Source: Microthrixaceae bacterium (GTDB lineage: Bacteria > Actinomycetota > Acidimicrobiia > Acidimicrobiales > DATDAH01). Taken from it: DNA of 64,000 bases. The notes beneath the pieces were generated by a model. The model had not been told where the DNA came from. It made no database searches and worked only from the letters and a program-made list of their open reading frames with translations. A program made the translations under genes and the position numbers. Shown here piece after piece: positions 26,888-35,661 of this stretch (the first letter of the stretch is position 1; every line of letters starts with the position of its first letter). The stretch spans positions 1-64,000 of the forward strand of contig JACJWK010000009.1 of assembly GCA_020637195.1 (NCBI GenBank), read 5' to 3'.

Positions 26888-28641
26888 CAGTGGCCCCCCT
26901 CACCCTGCGACGGGTCGACCACGATGTTCGAGTTGGACTGGCCCGCCGGCACCATTGGGTAGACCTTCTCCCGGTGGTCGGTGCGGAAGTCGATCACCAC
27001 GGGGCGGTCGTCGATCTCGTTGGCCTTCTCGATGGCGGGCAGCACGTCCTCGGGGTCCTCCACCCGCATGCCCTCGCAGCCCATGGCCTCGGCCCAGAGC
27101 TTGTAGTCGGGCAGGTCGGGCGAGAGGTAGACCTCGGAGTAGCGCTCCTCGTAGAACATCTCCTGCCACTGGCGCACCATGCCCAGGTAGGCGTTGTTGA
27201 GGATCGCCACCTTGACGGGGATGCGCTCGGCGGCGGCGGTGACCAGCTCCTGCGCGGTCATCTGGAAGCAGCCGTCGCCGTCGATGGCCCAGACCAGCCG
27301 GTCGGGCCGGCCCACCTTGGCGCCGATGGCGGCGGGAACCGAGAAGCCCATCGTGCCGAGGCCGCCGGAGTTGACCCACGTGTAGGGGTGGTTGAACCGC
27401 CAGTGCTGGCTGGTCCACATCTGGTGCTGGCCCACCCCCGAGGCGACGATGGTGTCGTCGGGGGTGTGGTCGCGGAGCGTCTCGAGCACGAACTGGGGCT
27501 TCAGGCCCTCGCCCGGCTCGGAGGGCTCGTAGGTGAGGGGGTACTTCTCCTGCCAGCCGCTGATGCGGCTGCGCCAGGCGGTGCGGTCGGGCTGGGCGTC
27601 GGCGCCGCCGAGGGCGCCCACGGCACGGACCAGCTCCTCGATGACGAGCCGGCAGTCGCCGACGATGGGGACGTCGGGCCGGCGCACCTTGCCCAGCTCG
27701 GCGGGGTCGATGTCGACGTGGACGACCTTGGCCTCGGGGGCGAAGTCGGGCACCTTGCCGGTGACCCGGTCGTCGAAGCGGCTGCCGAGGGCGATGAGCA
27801 GGTCGGACTCCTGCATGGCGGTGACCGCCGTGTAGTTGCCGTGCATGCCGGGCATGCCCAGCGCCAGCTCGTGGTCGTCGGGGAATGCGCCCCGGGCCAT
27901 GAGGGTGGTGACGACGGGGATGCCGGTGAGCTCGGCCAGCGCGCGCAGCGCCTCGGCGGCCCGGGCCTTCAAGATGCCGCCGCCGGCGTAGATGACGGGG
28001 CGCTCGGCGCGCACGATCAGCTCGGCCGCCTGCTTGACCATCTTGGGGTGCCCGCGGGTGGTGGGCTTGTAGCCGGGCAGGTCGACCGTGTCGGGCCAGT
28101 ACCAGTCGAGCGCCGAGTCGGGGTTGTTGGGGTCGACGATGTTCTTGGGGATGTCGACGAGCACGGGGCCGGGTCGGCCCGTCGTGGCGATGTGGAACGC
28201 CTCGCGGATGGTGCGGGGGATGTCCTCGGCCCTGGTGACGAGGAAGTTGTGCTTGGTGACCGACATGGTGATGCCGGTGGTGTCGCACTCCTGGAAGGCG
28301 TCGCTGCCGATCGACGCCAGCGGCACCTGGCCGGTGATGCAGACCATCGGCACCGAGTCCATGTAGGCGTCGCACAGCGGCGTGACGATGTTGGTGGCCC
28401 CGGGGCCGCTCGTCACCATCGCCACGCCGGGCTGGCCGGTGGCGTGGGCGTAGCCCTCGGCCATGTGGCCCGCGCCCTGCTCGTGGCGCACGAGGATGTG
28501 GCGGATGGGCGAGTCGATGATGGGGTCGTACACCGGGAGGATGGCGCCCCCGGGGAGGCCGAAGATGGCCTCGACCCCTTCCATCTCGAGGCTCTGGATC
28601 AGCGCTTGGCCACCGTTGGTGGGTTGACCGTCGGCAATCAT
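26887..28641 (-). CDS. ilvB: acetolactate synthase large (catalytic) subunit
   Basis: Thiamine-diphosphate enzyme joining two pyruvates to acetolactate, or pyruvate and 2-ketobutyrate to acetohydroxybutyrate. The 584-residue protein shows the N-terminal [20 protein letters not shown] and catalytic Glu in [15 protein letters not shown], the central FAD-type domain ([11 protein letters not shown]) and the ThDP motif beginning [15 protein letters not shown] and ending with [12 protein letters not shown]. Full length. The operon is preceded by a leader peptide and attenuator at 28690-28789. Downstream is a partial copy of its own tail. In M. tuberculosis the ilvB1-ilvN-ilvC order is the same. Confidence 0.97.
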   Translation of the reverse strand: MIADGQPTNGGQALIQSLEMEGVEAIFGLPGGAILPVYDPIIDSPIRHILVRHEQGAGHMAEGYAHATGQPGVAMVTSGPGATNIVTPLCDAYMDSVPMVCITGQVPLASIGSDAFQECDTTGITMSVTKHNFLVTRAEDIPRTIREAFHIATTGRPGPVLVDIPKNIVDPNNPDSALDWYWPDTVDLPGYKPTTRGHPKMVKQAAELIVRAERPVIYAGGGILKARAAEALRALAELTGIPVVTTLMARGAFPDDHELALGMPGMHGNYTAVTAMQESDLLIALGSRFDDRVTGKVPDFAPEAKVVHVDIDPAELGKVRRPDVPIVGDCRLVIEELVRAVGALGGADAQPDRTAWRSRISGWQEKYPLTYEPSEPGEGLKPQFVLETLRDHTPDDTIVASGVGQHQMWTSQHWRFNHPYTWVNSGGLGTMGFSVPAAIGAKVGRPDRLVWAIDGDGCFQMTAQELVTAAAERIPVKVAILNNAYLGMVRQWQEMFYEERYSEVYLSPDLPDYKLWAEAMGCEGMRVEDPEDVLPAIEKANEIDDRPVVIDFRTDHREKVYPMVPAGQSNSNIVVDPSQGEGGH

Positions 28642-28689
28642 GGCGGTGGGTTCCTATCAGGTCGGGGCGGGGTCGGGAAAGGTGGGCGG

Positions 28690-28721
28690 AAAACGACAAC
28701 GGCCCCCCGTCAGGGGAGCCG
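28690..28721 (-). terminator. ilvB attenuator (intrinsic terminator)
   Basis: On the - strand CGGCTCCCC (28721-28713) pairs with GGGGGGCCG (28708-28700) around loop TGAC, with one G-U pair. TTGTCGTTTT follows to 28690. It is the second hairpin after the leader peptide stop and 49 bp before ilvB, the place expected for a transcription attenuator. Confidence 0.85.
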
Positions 28722-28726
28722 GAGGT

Positions 28727-28754
28727 GCGCACGCGGACGTGAGGGGGCGTGCGC
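28727..28754 (-). promoter_or_regulatory. ilvB leader hairpin upstream of the attenuator
   Basis: GCGCACGC (28754-28747) pairs with GCGTGCGC (28734-28727), starting at the last base of the leader stop codon. It sits between the leader peptide and the terminator, as in leuA, and probably acts as a pause or competing hairpin. Confidence 0.6.
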
Positions 28755-28789
28755 TACGTGAGTACCAGGATGGTCGAGGGGCGAGACAT
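28754..28789 (-). CDS. ilvL: ilv operon leader peptide
   Basis: An 11-residue ORF, MSRPSTILVLT, with consecutive Ile, Leu, Val and Leu codons just before the stop. These are exactly the end products of the operon it precedes. Ribosome stalling here would relieve termination at 28690-28721. Predicted transcription start is only a few bases before the ATG, so the leader mRNA is almost leaderless. Translation is not proven, but the codon content and hairpin order match a classic attenuator. Confidence 0.85.
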   Translation of the reverse strand: MSRPSTILVLT

Positions 28790-28797
28790 CGCTCCCG

Positions 28798-28826
28798 AGG
28801 ATGGCACGACTCCGGCGATCTGACAA
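28798..28826 (-). promoter_or_regulatory. ilvB leader promoter, shared spacer box with leuA
   Basis: TTGTCA (28826-28821), a 17-bp spacer GATCGCCGGAGTCGTGC and CATCCT (28803-28798). The spacer matches the leuA leader promoter at 15 of 17 positions, which a promoter spacer does not require, suggesting an operator or a recently shared origin. Confidence 0.65.
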
Positions 28827-28915
28827 CCCGTTTCTGGGCCGGGACGCCGCCGGCCGCCCGACCCCCGGCACGCACCTAGGCTGGCGGCGCCCGACTAGCG
28901 CCCCAGGAGCCAACC

Positions 28916-29593
28916 GTGCAGATCGACATCAAGTACGACCCCGCGTTCGCCATCGCCTTCGTGAACCTGGCCCAGGGCGAGAGCATCCGCGCCGAGGCGG
29001 GCGCCATGGTCAGCCACACGCCCGGGCTCCAGATGGAGACCTCGACCCAGGGCGGGTTCATGAAGGGGCTGAAGCGCGCCGTCGGCGGCGAGTCGTTCTT
29101 CATGAACACCTTCACCGCCACCCAGCCCGGCGACCAGATCGGCCTCGCCGCCCCGCTGCCGGGTGACATCGCCCACTGGCCGCTGTCGGGCCAGACCGTC
29201 TACCTCCAGTCCGGCGCCTACCTCGCGTCCGCCATGGGCGTCGAGGTGGACAGCTCGTGGGGTGGCTCCAAGACGTTCTTCAGCGGCGAGGGCCTCATCG
29301 TGCTCAAGGTCTGGGGCACGGGCGACCTGCTCGTGTCGGCCTACGGCGCCATCCACGCCATCGACCTGGCCCCCGGCCAGAGCTACATCGTCGACACCGG
29401 CCACATGGTGGGCTGGTCCGAGGGTGTGACCTACCAGGTGTCCAAGGCCGGGGGCGGCTGGAAGCAGACCCTGCTCGGCGGCGAGGGCCTGGTGTGCACC
29501 CTCACCGGCCCCGGGCGCATCTACCTCCAGACCCGCAGCACCACCGACTTCCTCAACTGGCTGATCCCCAAGCTGCCGACGCCGTCGAACTAG
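28916..29593 (+). CDS. AIM24 family protein
   Basis: A 225-residue protein of the AIM24/TIGR00266 family, a beta-barrel-like fold of unknown biochemical role. It contains AEAGAMVSHTPGLQMETST, FFMNTFTA, LIVLKVWGTGDLLVSAYGA and WKQTLLGGEGLVCTLTGPGR, all typical. No signal peptide is seen. GTG was chosen because GGAG lies 7-8 nt upstream; TAGGCT near 28877 may be its -10, so this gene has a normal leader, unlike many neighbours. It is divergent from the ilv leader and ends before the palindrome at 29609. Confidence 0.85.
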   Translation: MQIDIKYDPAFAIAFVNLAQGESIRAEAGAMVSHTPGLQMETSTQGGFMKGLKRAVGGESFFMNTFTATQPGDQIGLAAPLPGDIAHWPLSGQTVYLQSGAYLASAMGVEVDSSWGGSKTFFSGEGLIVLKVWGTGDLLVSAYGAIHAIDLAPGQSYIVDTGHMVGWSEGVTYQVSKAGGGWKQTLLGGEGLVCTLTGPGRIYLQTRSTTDFLNWLIPKLPTPSN

Positions 29594-29608
29594 GAGCGAG
29601 CTCGAACT

Positions 29609-29647
29609 CGAGGCGATGGCGGTCGGATTCCGACCGCCATCGCCTCG
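29609..29647. terminator. palindrome, CGAGGCGAT family
   Basis: Perfect 19-bp arms CGAGGCGATGGCGGTCGGA and its complement around a single T. It starts 16 bp past the AIM24 gene stop and ends 15 bp before the next gene start on the same strand. Sequence is about 85 percent identical to the palindrome at 6096-6142. No U-tract. Confidence 0.6.
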
Positions 29648-29661
29648 GGAACGGGGATCCG

Positions 29662-30234
29662 ATGACCGGCTGCTACCCGGGGTCGTTCAACCCGCTGACC
29701 GTCGCCCACCTGGCCGTGGCCGAGGCCGCGGTCGAGGCCTTCGGGCTCGACCGCGTCGACCTCGTGGTGTCGCGGGTGGCGCTCGTCAAGGGCGCGGTCG
29801 AGCGGCCCCGGCTGGTGGATCGCCTCCAGGTGCTCGAGGACGCCGCCGCCGCCCGTCCCTGGCTCGGCGTGGCCCTGCGGGACGAGCAGCTCTTCGTCGA
29901 CCTGGCCCGGGGCTACGACGTCGTGGTCATGGGCGCCGACAAGTGGGAGCAGCTCCACGACCCGTCCTTCTACGCCGGGTCGCCGGCGGCACGGGACGCG
30001 GCCCTGGCCGCACTCCCCCGGGTCGCGGTGGTCGACCGCCCGCCCCTGCTGGCCCCGCCCGAGCACCGTCTCGACGTGCACCCCGACCACCACCCGGTGT
30101 CGTCGAGCGACGTGCGGGACGGCCGCCACGAGTGGATGGCGCCCGAGGCGGCGGCGTTCGACGCGGCGACGGGCGCCTGGTCCGACCCCGCCCGCTACGG
30201 CGCCTGGCTCAGGCTGCCCCCGGACCCCGAATGA
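29662..30234 (+). CDS. nucleotidyltransferase of the CoaD/NadD superfamily
   Basis: A 190-residue predicted nucleotidyl/adenylyltransferase. It opens MTGCYPGSFNPLTVAHLAVA, the GxFxPxTxxH variant of the (H/T)xGH nucleotide-binding motif, and has VVVMGADKWEQLHDPSFY and VSSSDVRDG, the ISSTxxR-type motif, in the usual order. NadD-like nicotinate mononucleotide adenylylation is possible, but the second His of HxGH is replaced, so substrate is open. The ATG lies directly after a palindrome, and no clear promoter is seen. It converges on ilvD. Confidence 0.7.
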   Translation: MTGCYPGSFNPLTVAHLAVAEAAVEAFGLDRVDLVVSRVALVKGAVERPRLVDRLQVLEDAAAARPWLGVALRDEQLFVDLARGYDVVVMGADKWEQLHDPSFYAGSPAARDAALAALPRVAVVDRPPLLAPPEHRLDVHPDHHPVSSSDVRDGRHEWMAPEAAAFDAATGAWSDPARYGAWLRLPPDPE

Positions 30235-30238
30235 GCGG

Positions 30239-30286
30239 TTCCGGGTACTCGTAGGTGCTCTGTGGAACACCTACGAGTACCCAGAA
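30239..30286. terminator. palindrome between convergent genes, GGGTACT family
   Basis: GGGTACTCGTAGGTG (30243-30257) pairs with CACCTACGAGTACCC (30268-30282), extended by TTCC/AGAA with one mismatch. It sits between the nucleotidyltransferase and ilvD stop codons, so it is placed as a bidirectional terminator. The GGGTACT core and AGAA end match the palindromes at 4456 and 17240. Confidence 0.65.
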
Positions 30287-30313
30287 GGAAGGGTCCTCGG
30301 GGCAGACGGGGCC

Positions 30314-31990
30314 CTAGGCGGACGTGATGGCGCCCTTCTCGGCGCCCTGGGCGAGCTTGGCGTACTTGGCGAGGACGCCCTTGGTGTAGCGGGGCTCGGG
30401 GAGCTTCCACTCGTCGCGGCGGGTGGCGAGGGTGGCGTCGTCGAGGTCGACGTCGATGGTGTGGGCCTTCACGTCGATGCGGATGCGGTCGCCCTCGCGC
30501 AGGAAGGCGATCGGCCCCCCGTCGACCGCCTCGGGGGCCACGTGGCCGACGCAGAAGCCGTGGGTGCCTCCCGAGAACCGGCCGTCGGTGATGAGCGCGC
30601 AGTCGCCGCCGCGGCCGGCGCCCTTCATGGCGCCGGTGACGGCCAGCATCTCGCGCATGCCCGGGCCGCCCTTGGGGCCCTCGTAGCGGATGACGACGAC
30701 GTCGCCGGGGTTGATGGCCCCGCCGAGGATGGCCTCCATGGCCGCGGCCTCGCCGTCGAAGACCCGGGCGGGGCCCTCGAAGTGGTCGAAGTCGATCCCC
30801 GCCACCTTCACCACCGCACCGTTGGGGGCGAGCGAGCCCCGGAGCACGGCGATGCCGCCGATCTCGTGGATGGGATCGGCGAGGGGGTGGACGACCGCGC
30901 CGTCGGGCGCCGGCGGGGCGATGTCGGCCAGGTTCTCGGCCACCGTGCGACCGGTGACGGTGAGGCAGTCACCGTGCAGCAGCCCGGCGTCGAGCAGCTC
31001 CTTCATGACGACCGGCACGCCGCCGATGCGGTCGAGGTCGCTCATGTGGTACTTGCCGTGGGGCTTGGTGTCGGCGATGTGGGGGACCCGGGCCGCCACG
31101 GCGTTGAAGTCCTCGAGGGCCAGGTCGACCTCGGCCTCGTAGGCGATGGCCAGCAGGTGCAGCACGGCGTTGGTCGAGCCGCCGAGGGCCATCACCACGG
31201 CGATGGCGTTCTCGAACGCCTCCTTGGTCATGATCTGGCGGGGGCGGATGCCCTGCTCGATCAGCCGCACGACCGCCTGGCCGCTGGCGTACGCGAAGTC
31301 GTCGCGCCGGCGGTCGACCGCCGGCGCCGAAGCGCTGCCGGGCAGCGACATGCCCAGCGCCTCACCCACCGACGCCATGGTGTTGGCGGTGAACATGCCG
31401 GCGCAGCTGCCCTCGGTGGGGCAGGCCTGCATCTCGATCTCGCCGAGCTCGTTCTCGGTGAGGGTGCCGGCGGCGCAGGCGCCCACCGCCTCGAACACGC
31501 TGACGATGTCGAGGGCCTCGCCGTTGCGCTGGCCGGGCAGGATCGACCCGCCGTAGAGGAACACCGACGGCAGGTTGAGGCGGGCCGACGCCATGAGCAT
31601 GCCGGGCAGCGACTTGTCGCAGCCGGCGAACGTCACCATCGCGTCGAGACGCTCGGCGTGCATCATCGTCTCGACCGAGTCGGCGATCACCTCGCGGCTC
31701 ACCAGCGAGGCCCGCATGCCCTCGTGGCCCATGGAGATGCCGTCGCTCACCGCGATGGTGGTGAACTCGAGGGGGAACCCGCCCGCCGCCTTCACGCCCT
31801 CCTTGGCCCGCTTGGCCAGCCGGTCGAGGGGCAGGTTGCAGGGGGTGACCTCGTTCCACGAGGACGCCACGCCCACCTGGGGCTTGTCCCAGTCGTCGTC
31901 GGTCATGCCGACGGCCCGCAGCATCGCCCGGGCCGGCGCCCGCTCGAACCCGTCGGTGACCTCGCCCGAACGCGGCTTCATGTTGGTCAT
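30314..31990 (-). CDS. ilvD: dihydroxy-acid dehydratase
   Basis: Dehydrates dihydroxy acids to 2-keto acids, the third common step of valine and isoleucine synthesis, using an Fe-S cluster. The 558-residue product has the cluster cysteines in [10 protein letters not shown] and [16 protein letters not shown], plus [14 protein letters not shown] and the C-terminal [19 protein letters not shown]. Full family length. The ATG has TACGAT exactly 6 nt upstream, so it is likely leaderless with its own promoter, outside the ilvBNC operon and without an attenuator. A divergent gene starts 59 bp away. Confidence 0.96.
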   Translation of the reverse strand: MTNMKPRSGEVTDGFERAPARAMLRAVGMTDDDWDKPQVGVASSWNEVTPCNLPLDRLAKRAKEGVKAAGGFPLEFTTIAVSDGISMGHEGMRASLVSREVIADSVETMMHAERLDAMVTFAGCDKSLPGMLMASARLNLPSVFLYGGSILPGQRNGEALDIVSVFEAVGACAAGTLTENELGEIEMQACPTEGSCAGMFTANTMASVGEALGMSLPGSASAPAVDRRRDDFAYASGQAVVRLIEQGIRPRQIMTKEAFENAIAVVMALGGSTNAVLHLLAIAYEAEVDLALEDFNAVAARVPHIADTKPHGKYHMSDLDRIGGVPVVMKELLDAGLLHGDCLTVTGRTVAENLADIAPPAPDGAVVHPLADPIHEIGGIAVLRGSLAPNGAVVKVAGIDFDHFEGPARVFDGEAAAMEAILGGAINPGDVVVIRYEGPKGGPGMREMLAVTGAMKGAGRGGDCALITDGRFSGGTHGFCVGHVAPEAVDGGPIAFLREGDRIRIDVKAHTIDVDLDDATLATRRDEWKLPEPRYTKGVLAKYAKLAQGAEKGAITSA

Positions 31991-32048
31991 GCCGGGATCG
32001 TACCGGTGAGGCCGCCCGGGGCCGATTCCGCTTTACGCTGGCTCGGCC

Positions 32049-34112
32049 ATGCCCGAGGCCACCCAGACGCACCCGCCGTCGTGGTGGCGCGAGACGGGAC
32101 GCTCGTTCCTCGAGTTCCTCGGGATCACCGGGCTCGGCGTGGCCGAGCCCGTGCTGTCGTCGTTCCGCAGCGGCGCCGACGTCTTCGTGCTGCGCCACGC
32201 CGACGCGCTCGACGTCGTGGCCTTCGTGCTGGTCGTCGTGCTCGTGCCCGCCCTGGTGCTGCTCGGGATCGAGGCCGTCGCGTCGATCCTCGGGCCCCGG
32301 CTGCGCCGCCTGGTGCACGTCGCGCTGCTCGCGGTGGCGGCGGGCGCCGTGGTCCTCGGCACGCTGCGGGACCGGACGACGTTCGGCCCGGTGCTGCTCG
32401 TCGTGGCGGCGGTCGCCGGCGTCGCCGTCGCCGGCGTCGCGGTCTGGCGCTGGCCGGCGGTGCGGCTCTGGCTCCGCTACCTCGCGGCCTTCCCGGTCCT
32501 GCTGGGCCTCACGTTCCTGTTCGCCTCCCCCGCCGCCGACATCGTGCTGTCCCGCGACGAGGCGGCGGCCGACGCCCGGGTCGACGTGGGCGACCCCGCG
32601 CCGGTGGTGATGCTGGTGCTCGACGAGCTCCCCCTCGTGTCCCTGCTCGACGAGGACGACCGGATCGACCCGGCCCAGTTCCCGAACCTCGCCCGGCTGT
32701 CGGGCGACGCCACCCTGTTCCGCAACGCGACCTCGGTCGCCCCGTCCACGCCCGAGGCGGTCCCCGCGATCCTCACCGGCCGCTATCCCACCGACCCCGA
32801 CGCGCTCCCGGACAGCCGCGAGTACCCGGACAACCTCTTCACGCTGCTCGGCGCCACCTATCAGGAGAACGTCTGGGAGGGCGTCACCCAGCTCTGCCCC
32901 GACGACGTGTGCCCCGAGCGCGACGGCGGCCAGGGCGGGGGCCCGCTCGGCAGCCTGCTCGACGACGCCGTCGACGTGTGGCGCCGCCACGTGTCGCCCG
33001 ACCGCAGCGACGGCCAGGTGACCTTCCAGGTGCGCCAGTCGAACCCCAACGCACCGCTCACCGTCCACCGGTTCGTCGACTCGCTCGAGGCCGCCGCGGA
33101 CCGGCCGCGGCTCGACTTCCTGCACGTGCTGTACCCGCACCAGCCGTGGTTCCACACGCCCACCGGGGCCGTGTACGACGCCCCCTTCGTGGCCGAGGGG
33201 CTGGACTCGACCTACCGGTGGCGAGACCAGCAGGTGGCCGACGCCGGCCGCCAGCGCCACCTGCTCCAGCTCCAACACGCCGACGCCGTGGTGGGCGACG
33301 TCCTCGACCGCATGGAGGAGCTGGGCACCTATGACGAGAGCCTGATCGTGGTCACCGCCGACCACGGCGTCTCGTTCCTCGCCGGCGAGCCCATCCGGGG
33401 GGTGTCCTCGCAGAACTACCACCAGGTGATGTGGACCCCGCTGCTGGTGAAGGAGCCGCGCCAGACCGAGGGCACCGTCGACGACCGGCCCCTGTCCGCG
33501 GTCGACGTGCTGCCGACGATCGCCGACGTGCTCGACGTGGAGGTCCCCTGGGACCTCGACGGGCGCTCGGCGCGGTCCGGCCCACCACGGGAGGACGGTC
33601 GCCGGCGGTTCTTCGAGTGGACGCTCAACGCGCTGCGTCCCACCGACGGACCGTACGTGGAGGTGGACGGCCCGACCGGCTTCCAGCGGATGCTGGACGA
33701 GCCGCCGCCGGGCCGGGGCGGTCGCGCGGAGCTTCGCTTCTACCGGTTCGGCGAGTGGGGCCCGCTCGTGGGCCGGCACGTGGACGAGCTGGACGTCGCC
33801 GGCGGCGCCCGCCTCAGCGGCCGCCTCGACCGCGCCTCCGCTTACCGGGACGTGGACCGCCGCAGCGGCGAGGTGCCCGCCTACGTGTCGGGTGACGTGC
33901 GCACCAGCGACGGCGACGTGTCCACCGTGGCCGTCGCGGTCAACGGCACGATCGCGGGCTGGTCGCACCTCCACGCCGGCGACGTCGGCGCCCCCGAGTG
34001 GTACACGATGGTGCCCGAGTGGTTCCTGGTCGGGGGCGACAACCGGATCGACCTGTACGAGGTGGCGGGAACGCCCGACGACCCGCGCCTCACGCCGGTC
34101 AGCCTGAGCTGA
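32049..34112 (+). CDS. membrane-anchored sulfatase-like phosphatase/transferase
   Basis: A 687-residue protein with an N-terminal block of about four transmembrane helices (residues about 50-160) and an extracytoplasmic alkaline phosphatase/sulfatase domain. Visible are MLVLDELPLVSLLD, NATSVAPSTPEAVPAILTGRYP around the expected nucleophile Thr/Ser, LHVLYPHQPWFHTP and the metal-binding VVTADHGVSF. LTA synthase-like transferases and surface sulfatases share this architecture; substrate unknown. TACGCT lies 9 nt before the ATG. It is divergent from ilvD. Confidence 0.8.
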   Translation: MPEATQTHPPSWWRETGRSFLEFLGITGLGVAEPVLSSFRSGADVFVLRHADALDVVAFVLVVVLVPALVLLGIEAVASILGPRLRRLVHVALLAVAAGAVVLGTLRDRTTFGPVLLVVAAVAGVAVAGVAVWRWPAVRLWLRYLAAFPVLLGLTFLFASPAADIVLSRDEAAADARVDVGDPAPVVMLVLDELPLVSLLDEDDRIDPAQFPNLARLSGDATLFRNATSVAPSTPEAVPAILTGRYPTDPDALPDSREYPDNLFTLLGATYQENVWEGVTQLCPDDVCPERDGGQGGGPLGSLLDDAVDVWRRHVSPDRSDGQVTFQVRQSNPNAPLTVHRFVDSLEAAADRPRLDFLHVLYPHQPWFHTPTGAVYDAPFVAEGLDSTYRWRDQQVADAGRQRHLLQLQHADAVVGDVLDRMEELGTYDESLIVVTADHGVSFLAGEPIRGVSSQNYHQVMWTPLLVKEPRQTEGTVDDRPLSAVDVLPTIADVLDVEVPWDLDGRSARSGPPREDGRRRFFEWTLNALRPTDGPYVEVDGPTGFQRMLDEPPPGRGGRAELRFYRFGEWGPLVGRHVDELDVAGGARLSGRLDRASAYRDVDRRSGEVPAYVSGDVRTSDGDVSTVAVAVNGTIAGWSHLHAGDVGAPEWYTMVPEWFLVGGDNRIDLYEVAGTPDDPRLTPVSLS

Positions 34113-34175
34113 CGGCAGGCGTCCGGTAGCCTCGTCGCCGCCGTCGAGGGGCGTCGGCGACCCGGGGGGTGGGTG

Positions 34176-35615
34176 ATGTCGGGACGGTGGGCGATGTCGG
34201 GACGGTGGGCGACCTCGGGACGGTGGCCGATGTCGGGACGTGCGTTGCTGGGGGCCGCGGCCGTCGGCGCCGCGGCCCTCCTCGGTGCCGGCGCGGCGCC
34301 GGCCGCCGCGGTCGGCGGCGACCAGGTGACCTTCGGCGACCCCGCGGGCAACGCGTCGACCGACGGCCCGTTCGCCATCGCCGGCGGGCCCGACGGCAAC
34401 CTGTGGTACACCGCGGTCCTGTCCGATCGCATCGGGCGCATCACGCCCGCCGGGACGATCACCACGTTCGGCCACGCCGAGATCGACGCCCCCGTCGGCA
34501 TCGTGGCCGGGCCCGACGGCAACCTGTGGTTCACCAGCTCCGGCAACGACCGCATCGGGCGCATCACGCCGGGCGGCGCGGTGACCACCTTCACCAGCGC
34601 CGAAGTCGACAGCCCCCGGGGCATCGCGGTGGGGCCCGACGGCAACCTGTGGTTCACGAGCGCGCTGAACGACCGCATCGGGCGCATCACGCCCGCCGGC
34701 GCCATCACCACGTTCGCCGACCCCGGCGGCGCCGCCAGCACCGACGGGCCCGTCGGCATCACGGCCGGACCCGACGGCAACCTCTGGTACACCAACCTGT
34801 TGAACCACCGCATCGGGCGCATCACGCCGAGCGGCACGATCACCACCTTCGGCAGCGCCGAGGTGAACGGACCCGAGCCCATCACCGCCGGCCCCGACGG
34901 CAACGTCTGGTTCACGAGCCAGAACAACAACCGCATCGGGCGGGTCGCGCCGGACGGCACGATCACCACCTTCGCGGCCGTGGGCACCAACACGCCACGC
35001 GGGATCGTGGCCGGGCCCGACGGCAACCTGTGGTTCACCAGCGCCGGCAACAACCGCTACGGCCGCATCACCCCCACCGGTACGGTCGACGTGATCCCGT
35101 TCAGCGGCGGCACCGTGGCGGTGTCCACGCCGGTCGGCCTCACCTTCGGGCCCGACCGGAACCTGTGGCTCGCCAGCTTCGACAGCGACCGCATCGGGCG
35201 GGTCCAGGCGTACCGGTGCGCGGGCCGGGCGGCCACGGTGATCCTGGACCTGGGTGACGTCCCGACGAGCGGCGACGACGTCGTCGTGGGCACGGTCGGC
35301 GACGACACCATCAACGCGGGCGACGGCAAGGACACCGTGTGCGGGGGCCGGGGCAACGACACGATCCGGGGTGGCACACGGGCCGACCTCGCCAAGGGGG
35401 GCCTGGGCAACGACCTGATCATCGGCGGCAAGGGCAGCGACGACCTGCGGGGCGAGGGGGGCGACGACGTGGTCAAGGCCGGCGAGGGCAACGACGTCGC
35501 CGACGGGGGCAGCGGCAACGACCGACTCGTCGGCGGCATCCACCGGGACACGTGCCACGGGCGCACCGGACGCGACACCGCCACGCAGTGCGAGGTGGTG
35601 ACCGGCGTCCCCTGA
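34176..35615 (+). CDS. exported protein with streptogramin lyase-like propeller and RTX-type calcium repeats
   Basis: A 479-residue exported protein. The N-terminus has four 18-bp repeats encoding SGRW units, each with a possible ATG or near-start, before a signal peptide LLGAAAVGAAALLGAGAAPA. Residues about 50-345 contain about seven repeats of GPDGNLWFT and NDRIGRITPAGTITTF, the virginiamycin B lyase/NHL-type propeller. The C-terminal about 120 residues carry GGxGNDxxxGG RTX nonapeptides (GGRGNDTIRGG, GGSGNDRLVGG) that bind calcium. Lyase activity is not implied by the fold. GTG at 34173 is an alternative start. It is 60 bp downstream of the sulfatase-like gene. Confidence 0.75.
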   Translation: MSGRWAMSGRWATSGRWPMSGRALLGAAAVGAAALLGAGAAPAAAVGGDQVTFGDPAGNASTDGPFAIAGGPDGNLWYTAVLSDRIGRITPAGTITTFGHAEIDAPVGIVAGPDGNLWFTSSGNDRIGRITPGGAVTTFTSAEVDSPRGIAVGPDGNLWFTSALNDRIGRITPAGAITTFADPGGAASTDGPVGITAGPDGNLWYTNLLNHRIGRITPSGTITTFGSAEVNGPEPITAGPDGNVWFTSQNNNRIGRVAPDGTITTFAAVGTNTPRGIVAGPDGNLWFTSAGNNRYGRITPTGTVDVIPFSGGTVAVSTPVGLTFGPDRNLWLASFDSDRIGRVQAYRCAGRAATVILDLGDVPTSGDDVVVGTVGDDTINAGDGKDTVCGGRGNDTIRGGTRADLAKGGLGNDLIIGGKGSDDLRGEGGDDVVKAGEGNDVADGGSGNDRLVGGIHRDTCHGRTGRDTATQCEVVTGVP

Positions 35616-35661
35616 CCCCGGGGGGCCCACGGCCCACCCCGAGCCGTCCGGTGGGCGCCGC

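Noticed and set aside
34176..35615. Secreted RTX toxin or true streptogramin resistance enzyme
   Set aside because: RTX repeats alone only indicate calcium binding, no toxin domain or type I secretion genes are seen, and the propeller fold does not prove lyase activity.
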